Assembly: GCF_943733665.1 (NCBI RefSeq)
Contig: NZ_OX030782.1
Coordinates: forward strand, 1,824,501 to 1,888,500
Direction: 5' to 3'
DNA: 64,000 bases
From: Aquimarina sp. Aq107
GTDB taxonomy: Bacteria; Bacteroidota; Bacteroidia; Flavobacteriales; Flavobacteriaceae
This document shows, in pieces, positions 1 to 9,723 of this stretch. Every line of letters starts with the position of its first letter. Within the stretch, counting starts at the first letter, position 1. The notes beneath the pieces are model-generated. The model did no database searches and had not been told where the DNA came from. It was given only the letters and a program-made list of their open reading frames with translations. A program made the translations under genes and the position numbers.

Positions 1-371
1 GAAGCCGTCCAATAAAGTCCAACATGTTTGATAGCTGCACATCCTGAAGTAATATCAAGATCGGCACTACTAGAATTAAAAGTAGAAGGATCATTATCTA
101 TATCAATAAATCCCATTCTAAATTGATTGTTTAATCCTCCGTTGTTATAACTTTTATTAGGATTAAACTTATCTGTTCCATCATCATTACTTACTTTACC
201 AAGAATAGTATTAGAGACGAATTTAAAGTCACCTTTGATGGTAAACTCCGTTCTTTTCTCAAGAGGAACCTCTACTTGCGCATGTAAATTAAAAGAAAAA
301 CATAGTAGGGTCAGAATTACACTAACATACGTTTTTCTATAATTTAGTATTTGATTATTTATTTTTTCCAC
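1..371 (-). CDS. N-terminus of a large secreted protein (partial)
   Basis: An open frame runs from a GTG at 371 (preceded by an AAAGGAAAA ribosome site) off the left edge, giving about 123 residues. It starts MEKINNQ, has a hydrophobic segment and a likely signal cleavage at LHAQ. The mature start (GDFKFVSNTILGKV, then MGFIDIDNDPSTFNSSSADL and HVGLYWTA) resembles the N-termini of very long flavobacterial surface proteins that end in a type IX or gliding-motility C-terminal domain; that resemblance is from memory and the far end is outside the window. The GTG start is chosen because the first ATG lies out of frame. Confidence is good that it is a secreted protein, low on function. Confidence 0.7.
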   Translation of the reverse strand, partial: MEKINNQILNYRKTYVSVILTLLCFSFNLHAQVEVPLEKRTEFTIKGDFKFVSNTILGKVSNDDGTDKFNPNKSYNNGGLNNQFRMGFIDIDNDPSTFNSSSADLDITSGCAAIKHVGLYWTA

Positions 372-763
372 TTTTCCTTTTTTATTCCCTATTATATATA
401 ACTTAAATCTTGTCACTAAATTGCGTTTAATTAATCGGGGTAAACGTCTTCATTTTAAGGGGAAACCGTAGGTAAATTTAAATTTTAACATTTGATTATG
501 TAAGTAAAATCTGTTCTTTTCGATATAAAATACGCTTTTATCGATTAAGTGTAGGGTATTACCCGGCTCATTTTCACATATTTATGTTTTAGTTCGTAGA
601 TAATTCTCGTTCCGTTATGCCTTTAAATTTCTTTTTGTAAAAATCATAGTTATAAATAGTTTTTTTTCGAATATTCTTTTTTATCATTTTATTTATAGAA
701 TTGTAAATGCTTATTCTTAAACTTGCGTGTATAATTTTATTTTGCTTAAACTTTTTCTGAAGT
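372..763. other. Intergenic stretch, nothing recognised
   Basis: A 392-base AT-rich gap between two divergent genes. It must hold the promoters of both. I see no open frame of note, no strong hairpin and no RNA signature; a loose promoter-like TATTTTG lies about 25 bases before the downstream ATG. Confidence 0.5.
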
Positions 764-1249
764 ATGAAAACTTTATATATTATTAGGCATGCTAAATCCT
801 CTTGGGAGTTTGATTTAGATGATCATAAAAGACCTTTGAATAACCGAGGTTTGAAGGATGCTGATTTGATCGGAAAAGAATTGAAAAACCGCATAAACAC
901 TATAGATAAGGTTATAAGTAGTGATGCGGAGAGAGCTAAAAGTACCGCAAAGATTATATTAGATAATCTAGAGGTTGATGACGCTATATTTAATTTAGAG
1001 CCAAAGCTTTATGATTTTAATGGACATCAGGTAATAGAAGTAATTAAAAATTGTGATGATAAAGTAAATGCTCTTATGGTTTTTGGTCATAATCACGCAT
1101 TTACTTCTATAGCAAACCTTTACGGTAGTGAAATGATAGATAATCTACCAACGGCAGGTGTTATAGGTATTCAGTTTGATATTGATAGTTGGAAAGATGT
1201 AAGTGTAGGAAAAAACATACTGACTCTATTTCCCAAAGATTTACGATAA
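764..1249 (+). CDS. SixA-type phosphohistidine phosphatase
   Basis: Histidine phosphatase superfamily protein, 161 residues, cytoplasmic. The RHG-type motif is R8-H9-A10 (IIRHAKSSW), the second catalytic histidine is in GHNH at 108-111, and a conserved arginine follows SSDAER (R57). Length fits the short SixA family. Its stop abuts the ATG of ppk1 with no gap, so it opens a polyphosphate operon (sixA-ppk1-ppx). The family removes phosphate from phosphohistidine proteins; a role in tuning polyphosphate metabolism is inferred only from the neighbours. Confidence 0.85.
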   Translation: MKTLYIIRHAKSSWEFDLDDHKRPLNNRGLKDADLIGKELKNRINTIDKVISSDAERAKSTAKIILDNLEVDDAIFNLEPKLYDFNGHQVIEVIKNCDDKVNALMVFGHNHAFTSIANLYGSEMIDNLPTAGVIGIQFDIDSWKDVSVGKNILTLFPKDLR

Positions 1250-3355
1250 ATGGTAGAAAATCAAGTAAATAAATATATAAATCGAGAATTAAGTTGGTTG
1301 CAATTTAATGCTAGAGTGTTACAAGAAGCGTCTGATGATAGTGTTCCTTTATTAGAAAGACTGAGATTTATAGGTATATTTTCTAATAATTTAGATGAAT
1401 TTTTTAAAGTACGTTATGCGGCAATTAAAAGAATAGATCTTGCTGGTAGGGATGGTAAAAATGTCCTTAAAGGTAAAACTGCAAGCGAATTATTAGAACA
1501 AATTACCAAAATAGTTATTAAACAACAAGCGGAAAGTTTAAAGACGATTAATACTATTGGAGAAAGACTGAAGGAACATAATATTTTTATTATTAATGAA
1601 AATCAAGTAACTCCAGAACAAGATAGTTTTATCCGCAGGTATTTCGTAGACAAGGTAAGTCCTGCTTTGGTAACCTATATTTTAAATGATTTAGATAAGT
1701 TTCCACACCTTAAAGACAGTGTAGCTTACTTAGCAGTAAAATTGGTTTTAAAAGATAAAATACCTAAAGAAGGTGCTATATCTAAGATTTTACAGCAGAA
1801 AACAAAGGAGAAAATCTATGCATTAATTGAGATTCCTAAGAATACAGATCGTTTTGTTGTATTACCGGAGAAAGATGGTAAAAAATATATAATCATTCTT
1901 GATGATCTTATTAGGTATTGTATGCAGATCAACTTTAGTATTTTTGATTATGTAAGTGCCTCTGCGCATATGATCAAGATTACTAGGGATGCACAGCTTG
2001 ATTTTGATAATGATTTTAGTAAAAGTTTTATAGAAAAAATTTCTAGTAGTGTAAAATCAAGAAGAGACGGAGAACCTGTACGATTTGTATACGATAAGAC
2101 TATAGATAAGGATACACTTAATTTCTTAATGGAAAAAATGGGAGTTGATAATGCTGATAGTATTATTCCTGGTGGTAGGTATCATAATCGAAGGGATTAT
2201 ATGAATTTTCCTGATTTAGGTAAGAAGGAATTAGTATATCAATCATTGATTCCATTAACAATTCCTGGATTAAGTCTACAAGGAAGTCTTCTTGACAAAA
2301 TAGCTAAAAAGGATTACTTACAATATACACCATATCATACATTTTCTTATACAGTTAAATTCCTAAGAGAATCAGCAATTGATCCAAAAGTAAAGACAAT
2401 TAAGATTACAATATATCGATTGGCGAGTATTTCTCATATTGCTAGCTCTTTGATAAATGCTGCAAAGAACGGAAAAAAGGTTACTGTGCAGATAGAGCTT
2501 CAGGCTAGATTCGATGAACAAGCAAATATTAGTTATGCAGAGCAAATGCAAAGAGAAGGAGTAAACTTAATTTTTGGTGTTCCAGGTTTAAAGGTTCATT
2601 GTAAAGCTTGTGTTATTGAACGAGAGGAAAAAGGTAAGCTAAAGAGATATGGATTTATTAGTACAGGGAATTTTAATGAATCCACTGCCAAAATATATAC
2701 TGATTATACTTTGTTTACTACCAATGAAGCTATTTTGAAGGAAACGAATAAGGTATTTAAGTTTTTTGAGATTAACTATAAAGTAAGTAGATATAAACAT
2801 TTATTCGTATCTCCTCATTATACCAGAAGTTCGTTAACTAAATTAATTGATTCTGAAATAGAGAATAGTAAAGAAGGAAAACCTGCTGGGATTAAACTAA
2901 AACTAAATAGTTTAAGCGATTATAGTATGATCGATAAACTTTATGAGGCAAGTAGAGCAGGTGTAAAGATTGATTTGATTATTCGTGGTATATGCTGCTT
3001 GATTCCAGGAATTCCTGGGATGAGTGAAAATATTAGAGCAATCAGTGTGGTAGATAAGTTTTTAGAACATCCAAGACTTTTAATATTCGAAAATGGAGGA
3101 GACCCTAAGGTTTTTATATCATCTGCTGATTGGATGAGAAGAAACTTAGATAGACGTGTAGAAATTACCTGCCCTATTTATGATGATGATATTAAAGATG
3201 AATTGATAGATACATTCGAAATCTGTTGGAGTGATAATGTGAAAGGTCGAAAACTTTCAGAAAATCAGGATAATGGGTATATTCGAAACGACAATGCGAA
3301 AGTGAGATCTCAAATTGCTACGTATGATTATTATTTAAGAAAACTAGGAAATTAA
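1250..3355 (+). CDS. ppk1: Polyphosphate kinase 1
   Basis: Reversible transfer of the gamma phosphate of ATP onto polyphosphate chains; membrane-associated or cytoplasmic tetramer in the family. At 701 residues it is full length. It has the N-terminal helical domain (YINRELSWLQFNARVL), the head domain, and the two phospholipase D-like catalytic domains: GLKVHCKACV carries the expected autophosphorylated histidine (H450), followed by FISTGNFNE, and the second domain has IRGICCLIPGIPG. Starts directly after the sixA-like stop and is followed 5 bases later by the exopolyphosphatase gene, so the three are co-transcribed. Confidence 0.97.
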   Translation: MVENQVNKYINRELSWLQFNARVLQEASDDSVPLLERLRFIGIFSNNLDEFFKVRYAAIKRIDLAGRDGKNVLKGKTASELLEQITKIVIKQQAESLKTINTIGERLKEHNIFIINENQVTPEQDSFIRRYFVDKVSPALVTYILNDLDKFPHLKDSVAYLAVKLVLKDKIPKEGAISKILQQKTKEKIYALIEIPKNTDRFVVLPEKDGKKYIIILDDLIRYCMQINFSIFDYVSASAHMIKITRDAQLDFDNDFSKSFIEKISSSVKSRRDGEPVRFVYDKTIDKDTLNFLMEKMGVDNADSIIPGGRYHNRRDYMNFPDLGKKELVYQSLIPLTIPGLSLQGSLLDKIAKKDYLQYTPYHTFSYTVKFLRESAIDPKVKTIKITIYRLASISHIASSLINAAKNGKKVTVQIELQARFDEQANISYAEQMQREGVNLIFGVPGLKVHCKACVIEREEKGKLKRYGFISTGNFNESTAKIYTDYTLFTTNEAILKETNKVFKFFEINYKVSRYKHLFVSPHYTRSSLTKLIDSEIENSKEGKPAGIKLKLNSLSDYSMIDKLYEASRAGVKIDLIIRGICCLIPGIPGMSENIRAISVVDKFLEHPRLLIFENGGDPKVFISSADWMRRNLDRRVEITCPIYDDDIKDELIDTFEICWSDNVKGRKLSENQDNGYIRNDNAKVRSQIATYDYYLRKLGN

Positions 3356-3360
3356 ATATT

Positions 3361-4269
3361 TTGTTGACTATAGAAAAATATGGGGCTATTGATATAGGTT
3401 CTAACGCTGTTAGATTACTAATTAGTAGTGTACATGAAGAAGAAGGGAAGACCACAAGGTTTAAGAAAACTAGTCTAGTGCGAGTTCCTATTAGATTGGG
3501 AGCTGATGTGTTTTTGACGAATAAAATTTCTGATGAGAATATTAAAAGGATGATTGATACCATGCAAGCATATCAACTTTTAATGAATACTCATAAGGTA
3601 GTTAGATATAAAGCTTGTGCTACATCTGCTATGCGTGAGGCTGAAAACGGCAAGGAGGTAGTAGATCTAATTAAAAAGAAAACAGGAATTCAGATTGATA
3701 TTATTGATGGGACTAATGAAGCTGCTATTATTGCAATGACCGATCTTCATGATTTAATTAATACTGATGCAACTTATTTATATGTAGATGTAGGAGGTGG
3801 TAGTACTGAGTTTACACTTTATCATAACGGAAACACAATTGCTTCTAGATCTTTTAAATTAGGTACAGTAAGGTTGCTTAATAATGTCGTTTCAGAAAAT
3901 ACTTGGAAAGAAGTAGAAAAATGGATAACGGACACTACTAATGGATATTCCAGGTTATCATTAATTGGTTCTGGTGGAAATATTAATAATATCTTTAAGA
4001 ATAGTGGAAAGAGTAATGGAAAACCATTATCGTTTTTATATTTAAGTTCTTATTACGATCTTTTAAATTCATTAACCTATGAAGAACGAATATGGGAGTT
4101 AAACCTAAATCAAGATAGAGCAGATGTTATATTACCAGCTACTAAAGTATATTTATCAGCTATGAAATGGAGTGGAGCTAAAGATATTTTTGTTCCTAAA
4201 ATTGGTTTGTCAGATGGGATTATAAAATCGTTGTATAGTGAAAAATTAGAAAATCGATTAAAGACATAA
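3361..4269 (+). CDS. ppx: Exopolyphosphatase / GppA phosphatase
   Basis: Ppx/GppA family, 302 residues, the short form without a C-terminal HD domain. Actin-like ATPase motifs are visible: AIDIGSNAVRLL near residue 8 and VDVGGGSTEFTL near residue 140. It would remove terminal phosphates from polyphosphate or pppGpp. No ATG lies near the start; the frame opens with tandem TTG codons at 3361 and 3364, with AGGAAAT about 12 bases upstream as the ribosome site. It follows ppk1 by 5 bases, giving an operon that contains both the synthesis and the breakdown of polyphosphate. Confidence 0.93.
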   Translation: MLTIEKYGAIDIGSNAVRLLISSVHEEEGKTTRFKKTSLVRVPIRLGADVFLTNKISDENIKRMIDTMQAYQLLMNTHKVVRYKACATSAMREAENGKEVVDLIKKKTGIQIDIIDGTNEAAIIAMTDLHDLINTDATYLYVDVGGGSTEFTLYHNGNTIASRSFKLGTVRLLNNVVSENTWKEVEKWITDTTNGYSRLSLIGSGGNINNIFKNSGKSNGKPLSFLYLSSYYDLLNSLTYEERIWELNLNQDRADVILPATKVYLSAMKWSGAKDIFVPKIGLSDGIIKSLYSEKLENRLKT

Positions 4270-4400
4270 AAAATCAATTTATTGGCTTTTTGTCGATTTA
4301 TCATTCGAATATTTGGTCTAAAGTACCTACACAATCTTTAAAATTACTTTTTTTGTGTTAAATTGCTTTAAGAACCAAATTGATTATAAATACTTATGTT

Positions 4401-4955
4401 ATGAATAAAATTTTACTTTTACTTTTTACCTTATTTATAGGTACTGTTACTATTAAAGCTCAGGAATCAAGATATGGAATTAGAATAGGAGCAAATTTAA
4501 GTTCTATTAGTTCTGATGATATTACTGGGGATTTAGATCAGAGTAGAATAGGTGTTGTAGTTGGTTTTTTAGCGGACTATAGATTAACAGATAAATTAAG
4601 ATTACAACCAGAATTTCAATATTCTGGACAAGGAAATAAAGATAGAGACTTACGAGTTAATTATCTTCAATTACCTGTAATGGTAAAATATAATATTACG
4701 GATCTTTTTAATGTTCAATTAGGACCACAAGTTGGTCTTAAGATATGGGAATGGGAGGATAATCAATCTAGTGATACCGATTTTGGTACATTTGATTTTG
4801 CCGGAGTTATAGGGATTGGAGCGAATATAACAGATAATTTTTTTGTAGATCTACGTTATGCTTTTGGGTTGTCTAATGTTTTTGATGATGGAGCTGGTGT
4901 AAATATAGACGGATCAAACCGAAATATTCAACTATCCGTTGGATATAGATTATAA
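4401..4955 (+). CDS. PorT-family outer-membrane beta-barrel protein
   Basis: 184 residues from the ATG at 4401. I prefer it to an upstream TTG because it puts a signal peptide (MNKILLLLFTLFIGTVTIKA, cleavage before Q) at the very start. The mature part opens with YGIRIGANLSS, then alternating strands (LQPEFQYSGQG, LQLPVMVKYN, LGPQVGLK, VDLRYAFGLSNV) and ends in an aromatic strand, LSVGYRL. This is the small eight-strand barrel fold common in Bacteroidota (OmpA-like/PorT-like). No specific role can be read from the sequence; the neighbours are unrelated. Confidence 0.85.
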   Translation: MNKILLLLFTLFIGTVTIKAQESRYGIRIGANLSSISSDDITGDLDQSRIGVVVGFLADYRLTDKLRLQPEFQYSGQGNKDRDLRVNYLQLPVMVKYNITDLFNVQLGPQVGLKIWEWEDNQSSDTDFGTFDFAGVIGIGANITDNFFVDLRYAFGLSNVFDDGAGVNIDGSNRNIQLSVGYRL

Positions 4956-5016
4956 TTACTTTTTACTGGAACTAATATAAAGCAGATTCAGGTATTTAGT
5001 TGTGGTGACTATATAC

Positions 5017-5601
5017 TTAACCGTGAATTGATTCTTTTTTACTTAGAGATTTCATGATATCTGCTTCGAAATCCAACAAATCCTGCCATTTTTGATCAAC
5101 TTCTTTGCGATCTCCATACTGACGAGCAAAGTTTAAAAACATAGTATAGTGATTTGCTTCACTAACCATTAAATCTCTGTAAAACTTAGCTAATTCTTGA
5201 TCTTCTAATTCTTCTGATAAAAGTTTAAAACGTTCACAACTTCTGGCCTCAATCAAGGCTGCATATAGTAGTCGATGTACTAATTGTGTAGTTCTACTAC
5301 CACCTTTTGGGAAAAAAGTAACTAATTGAATGACATAATCATCTTTTCTATCTCGACCTAATGTCCATCCACGGGCAATGATTTTATCGTGTACCATTTT
5401 AAAATGACTAATTTCCTCTTTAACTAGTTTAGTCATCTCCTGTACCAATTCTGTATACTCAGGGAAACTAACAATTAATGATATGGCAGTTGATGTTGCC
5501 TTTTGCTCACAATAGGCATGATCCGTAAGGATTTCTTCAATGTTTTTTTCTACAATATTTACCCATCGTGGATCAGTTGGGAGTTTTAAACCTAGCATCA
5601 T
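5017..5601 (-). CDS. miaE: tRNA-(ms2io6A)-hydroxylase
   Basis: Diiron hydroxylase that oxidises the isopentenyl group of ms2i6A37 in tRNA. 194 residues, typical length. Ferritin-like diiron motifs are visible in order: ILTDHAYCEQKA, VKEEISHFKMVH (ExxH), ALIEARSCERFKLL and VSEANHYTMF (ExxH). Two ATGs in a row open the frame (MMLGLK); the second may be the true start. Transcribed alone. A minus-strand TAATTTTG at 5622-5629 fits a promoter -7 element about 20 bases upstream. Confidence 0.93.
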   Translation of the reverse strand: MMLGLKLPTDPRWVNIVEKNIEEILTDHAYCEQKATSTAISLIVSFPEYTELVQEMTKLVKEEISHFKMVHDKIIARGWTLGRDRKDDYVIQLVTFFPKGGSRTTQLVHRLLYAALIEARSCERFKLLSEELEDQELAKFYRDLMVSEANHYTMFLNFARQYGDRKEVDQKWQDLLDFEADIMKSLSKKESIHG

Positions 5602-5756
5602 CTTGTTTCAATTATAATAAGCAAAATTACTATTTTGATTTTTCTAATGCTAATTAGTCAGATAGAAAGGTTTTTCTAAACTAAGAAATGTTGACTCCAG
5701 ATTTTAATCATGTTTATTAGAAATCTTAAGTTATATAATTTTTCAACAAAACGCTA

Positions 5757-7561
5757 TTAAATATCTAAGTCAAAATCAGACCTTAATTTATCAATAAGAG
5801 GATTTTTTTCTCGAAGTTTTTCGTATTTATCTTGCGGAGTAAAAGCATATTTTTTTGATGCCTCTTCGTTTACCTTAATATCAAGTGCAATACTATAATT
5901 ATTAAGTTTTTTGTAAAGAAACTGAAATAATCCAGGTAGTGCACTCTCCATATCAGCTTTCATAGAATTATTAGGTAACTCTAAATAAATTTTACCATCA
6001 TTTAATGTAGGTATATTCATCGCGAACATAGAGCCAATAATGCGTTCCCCTTTTTTGTCTTGCATTTTCCCATATTCTTCCCAACCAGCTTGCATTTCTG
6101 TTTCAGTGAAATCATCACTAGGTAAATTTTTAGGATCAACAATTGTATCTACTTTTTTCTCAGCGTGTTCTTTTTTCTTGCGAATACTACTTAGTGATAA
6201 ACCAGAGGTTCTACCAGTTCTATTTCTAATTGAAGGTTTGTTTTCCGAAGTGGTCGGAGCTATAGTAGCTGTTTGTTCTGTATTAGCAATTTGAGAAGGA
6301 GATTCTTGTTTTTTTTCATCAACAGGAGTGGATGAAACAGATACACCGGGATTTTCTTTAGAAATAGAAATCTCAGATTCACTATGAGCAGCTTTTTCTT
6401 CAGCTCTTTCTTTAACTTCTGGAGAAATCTTTACTGGTTGTATTCCTTTTTCCTTGAAATAGTTAGGAGGGATTATGTAAGGCTGGCCTTTTTTTTTTCT
6501 CCGTCTTTAGTAAGTACAGAGGCAAGTTGCATTAAACATAATTCGACCAATAATCGCTGGTTACGACTTGTTTTATATTTTAAATCACAATCATTTGTAA
6601 GTTCAATTCCCTGAACTAAAAATGGATGTGGTGCTTTTTGTGATTGTTCTAAATATTTGGCTTTTGTTTGTTCTCCAACTTCCAATAGATTAATGGTAGC
6701 TTGATTTTTGCAAACTAATAAATCTCTAAAATGAGAAGCCAAACCAGCTATAAAATGATGACCATCAAATCCTTGAGCTAGAATTTCATTGAATTCTAAA
6801 AGCAACTGAGGAATATTATTTTGCAGAATTAGATCTGTAGTCTTAAAATACGTTTCATAATCTAATACATTGAGGTTTTCAGTAACCGCTTGTCGAGTTA
6901 GATTTTTACCACTAAAACTAACAACTCTATCAAAAATAGACAAAGCATCTCGCATAGCACCATCCGCTTTTTGAGCAATGATTTGTAAAGCATCCTCATC
7001 AGCAGTTATTCCTTCTTGCTCAGCTACCTGCATTAAATGGTTCTTTGCATCGGTAACTGTTATTCGTTTAAAATCAAAAATCTGACAACGAGATAATATC
7101 GTTGGAATGATTTTATGTTTCTCTGTAGTAGCAAGTATAAAAATCGCATGTTTTGGCGGTTCTTCTAATGTTTTAAGAAAAGCATTAAAAGCTGCTTGTG
7201 ATAACATGTGTACCTCATCAATTATGTAAACTTTATAAGTTCCAACTTGTGGAGGTATACGAACTTGATCTATTAAGTTTCGGATATCATCAACAGAGTT
7301 ATTAGAAGCAGCATCTAACTCAAAAATGTTAAATGCAAAATCTTCATCTGGATTTTCATGTCCTTGTTGATTAATTGTTTTTGCTAGAATTCTAGCACAA
7401 GATGTTTTACCAACACCTCTAGGGCCTGTAAATAATAAGGCTTGTGCAAGGTGATTGTTCTCTATAGCATTAAGCAGCGTATTAGTAATAGCCTGTTGTC
7501 CCACAACGTCCTTAAACGTCTGAGGTCTATATTTACGAGCAGATACTATGAAGTGTTCCAT
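5757..7561 (-). CDS. dnaX: DNA polymerase III gamma/tau subunit (frameshifted in an A10 run)
   Basis: Clamp-loader ATPase. The frame from the ATG at 7561 encodes 362 residues: SARKYRPQTFKDVVGQ, Walker A GPRGVGKTS, Walker B YIIDEVHML, sensor LSRCQIFD, and domain III, then KDGEKKKASLT and a stop at 6473. The zinc-module cysteines of E. coli DnaX are absent. Shifting to the -1 frame in the ten adenines at 6489-6498 opens an uninterrupted continuation (KKGQPYIIPPNYFKEKG onward) through a charged linker to a C-terminal domain ending FDLDI at 5757, about 601 residues in all, the size of a normal tau. So the short product would be gamma-like and the long one tau. A homopolymer sequencing error would look the same. 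Confidence 0.85.
6489..6498 (-). promoter_or_regulatory. A10 slippery run in dnaX
   Basis: Ten adenines on the coding strand, preceded by GGAG and followed at once by AAGGCCAGCCTT, which can fold into a 4-base stem with a 4-base loop. An eleven-A (or eight-A) transcript, or a ribosomal -1 shift, joins the 362-residue frame to the tau tail. Thermus dnaX uses transcriptional slippage on a similar A run and E. coli a ribosomal -1 shift; which applies here cannot be read from DNA. Confidence 0.55.
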
Positions 7562-7677
7562 CGATACAAAGTTAAAAATTGATTGGAAATAAAGAATTAC
7601 TGTATTTGGTTTTTACAACCGAGTTATTAACAGTTCAAAAAAAACACGAATTACTTATACAGGCTTTCTATTTATTT

Positions 7678-7685
7678 TATTTTTG
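7678..7685 (+). promoter_or_regulatory. Promoter -7 element of rnpB
   Basis: TATTTTTG matches the flavobacterial TAnnTTTG box exactly. It ends about 6 bases before the start of the RNase P RNA, the expected distance to a transcription start. No clear TTTG at -33 is seen. Confidence 0.6.
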
Positions 7686-7690
7686 CACGC

Positions 7691-7998
7691 AAGCAGATCA
7701 CCTTATCGCTGTTTTGATTTATCAAAAGAGAGGAAAGTCCGGACACCATAGTGCAGTATAGCGGGTAACGCCCGTCCGTCGTGAGATGAGGACAAGTGCA
7801 GCAGAAAGTATGTACAGGTAAGGCTGTAGTGAAACCAGGTAAACTCTATACGGTGCAACGCCATGTATACCAACGCTTAAGGGTTGCGCGCCCAATGTTG
7901 GAGGGTAGGCGGTTTGATCTTGATAGTAATATCAAGGCTAGATAAATGATAAGGATTCCATCTTTGATGGATTACAGAATCCGGCTTATGATCTGCTT
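7691..7998 (+). ncRNA. rnpB: RNase P RNA (class A)
   Basis: Catalytic RNA that removes tRNA 5' leaders. The signature GAGGAAAGTCCGGAC is at about 7730-7744, the second conserved region shows AGGGTAGGCGG near 7900, and the 3' end carries ACAGAATCCGGCTTA. The ends pair: GCAGATCA at 7693-7700 with TGATCTGC at 7989-7996 forms helix P1, followed by a run of seven T. Length is about 308 bases. It lies between the divergently read dnaX and a secreted-protein gene. Ends are judged from P1 pairing and could be off by a few bases. Confidence 0.95.
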
Positions 7999-8056
7999 TT
8001 TTTATTTCTTTAGTTAGGCATACAATTTGATAAGATTGAATAAACAAGATAAAGAT

Positions 8057-8506
8057 ATGCCAATCAAAATCACCTTACTATTTCTGTTAATTTCCGTTGT
8101 ATCAATCTCCGCCCAAAATCAGATTCCTAATACAGAAGAGTTGTTTGGAAAATGGATCATAGAAAAGGATTCTTATAACAAATTTAAAACGTATCTTATT
8201 AATGCTGAATTAGAAAATACTAATGTATCTACAAAGATTAATATTTTTAGAGATGTGTATACAGGAACACTAAAAATGGAATATATTAAACCGGTGGGGA
8301 CTAAATATAATACTCCTAGACCTAGATGTGGAAATGGTCCTAAATTGATAAAAAATGTCAAAGGAAATTACGAGGCATATACTGTTTGCGCTTATGATCC
8401 GAAAAATGGAAAATTAAAAGTGTTGGACCCTAGTTTTATAGATGGTAAATTGTTTTATGTAAAAAAGGTTGGCATTGAAGAAATAGAGCTAATTAAAATC
8501 AAATAA
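8057..8506 (+). CDS. Secreted protein of unknown function
   Basis: 149 residues from the ATG at 8057. An upstream in-frame TTG at 8027 would only add a charged stretch before the signal peptide. The leader MPIKITLLFLLISVVSISA is cut before Q. The mature part has ELFGKWIIEKDS near its start and three cysteines (CGNGPKL, TVCAYDP), with beta-rich sequence ending in IELIKIK. The GKW opening recalls lipocalin-like or DUF2147-like secreted proteins, but I do not recognise the family. It stands alone between rnpB and bshA. Confidence 0.7.
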   Translation: MPIKITLLFLLISVVSISAQNQIPNTEELFGKWIIEKDSYNKFKTYLINAELENTNVSTKINIFRDVYTGTLKMEYIKPVGTKYNTPRPRCGNGPKLIKNVKGNYEAYTVCAYDPKNGKLKVLDPSFIDGKLFYVKKVGIEEIELIKIK

Positions 8507-8581
8507 CTTTTTTACAAATCCTTTAACAAGTAGCAATACTATTTTTCTTGTACATTGTGCTACCAAAAGAAAATTGTATTT

Positions 8582-9709
8582 ATGAATATTGCTATTGTTT
8601 GTTATCCAACCTTTGGAGGTAGTGGGGTAGTGGCTACAGAATTAGGAATTGCTCTTGCTAAATTAAACCATCAGGTACATTTCGTAACGTATAAACAACC
8701 AGTAAGACTTGGGTTATTAAGTCCCAATATTCATTTCCATGAAGTTACTGTTCCAGAATATCCTTTATTTCATTATCAACCTTATGAATTAGCTTTATCT
8801 AGTAAGTTGGTAAATACGGTAAAGAAATATGATATAGAATTACTACATGTACATTATGCCATACCGCACGCATATGCGGGATATATGGCCAAACAAATAT
8901 TAGCAGAAGAAGGAATACATATTCCAATGGTAACAACATTACATGGTACTGATATTACATTGGTAGGAAATCATCCTTTTTATAAACCGGCTGTTACCTT
9001 TAGTATTAATAATAGTGATATTGTTACTTCAGTTTCCGAAAGTTTAAAAGATGATACATTAAGATTATTTGATATAAAAAAAACTATTGAGGTAGTTCCT
9101 AATTTTATTGAAGCTAGTGTACGTAAAACTGATTTTACAGATTGTCAGAGAGAGTTGATGGCTAAACCAGAAGAGCGTATAGTTACTCATATTAGTAATT
9201 TTAGACCAGTAAAAAGAATTATGGATATTGTAGACATATTCTATAATATTCAAAAAGAACTTCCCGCTAAGTTATTAATGGTAGGTGATGGTCCTGAGCG
9301 AAAAGCGGCTGAAAAGAAATGTAAAGAATTAGGGATAAAGGATCATGTGATTTTCCTTGGTAATAGTAATGAAATTGATAAAATATTATGTTTCTCTGAT
9401 TTGTTTTTACTTCCTTCCGAGAGAGAAAGTTTCGGTTTAGCGGCTTTAGAAGCTATGGTAAATAAAGTTCCCGTAGTATCAAGTAATTCAGGAGGTATTC
9501 CAGAGGTTAATTTAGATGGTGTTTCTGGATATTTAAGTAATGTAGGGGATGTTCAGGAAATGTCTAATAATGCAATTCGTATTTTAAGAGATGACAAAAC
9601 ATTAAGTAAGTTTAAGGAAGGAGCATTTAACCAAGCATTGAAATTTGATATTGCTAATATAGTTCCTTTGTATATAGAATTATATGAGAGCGCACTCGCC
9701 GCAGTTTAG
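8582..9709 (+). CDS. bshA: N-acetyl-alpha-D-glucosaminyl L-malate synthase
   Basis: First step of bacillithiol synthesis: UDP-GlcNAc plus L-malate to GlcNAc-malate. GT4 glycosyltransferase of 375 residues. N-terminal fold IAIVCYPTFGGSGVVATELG, the malate-site region LHVHYAIPHAYAGYMAK, the ligand loop TTLHGTDITLVG, and the nucleotide site PSERESFGLAALEAM with SSNSGGIPEV. Start at 8582 matches the family (MNIAIVCYP); an ORF start 27 bases upstream has no support. Bacillithiol is the main low-molecular-weight thiol in many Bacteroidota. Ends in a strong hairpin terminator. Confidence 0.95.
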   Translation: MNIAIVCYPTFGGSGVVATELGIALAKLNHQVHFVTYKQPVRLGLLSPNIHFHEVTVPEYPLFHYQPYELALSSKLVNTVKKYDIELLHVHYAIPHAYAGYMAKQILAEEGIHIPMVTTLHGTDITLVGNHPFYKPAVTFSINNSDIVTSVSESLKDDTLRLFDIKKTIEVVPNFIEASVRKTDFTDCQRELMAKPEERIVTHISNFRPVKRIMDIVDIFYNIQKELPAKLLMVGDGPERKAAEKKCKELGIKDHVIFLGNSNEIDKILCFSDLFLLPSERESFGLAALEAMVNKVPVVSSNSGGIPEVNLDGVSGYLSNVGDVQEMSNNAIRILRDDKTLSKFKEGAFNQALKFDIANIVPLYIELYESALAAV

Positions 9710-9723
9710 AGAAACAAAATAAA

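Noticed and set aside
7579-7761. 60-codon frame after dnaX.
   Set aside because: It runs into the RNase P RNA, has no family features and is explained by rnpB and its promoter region.
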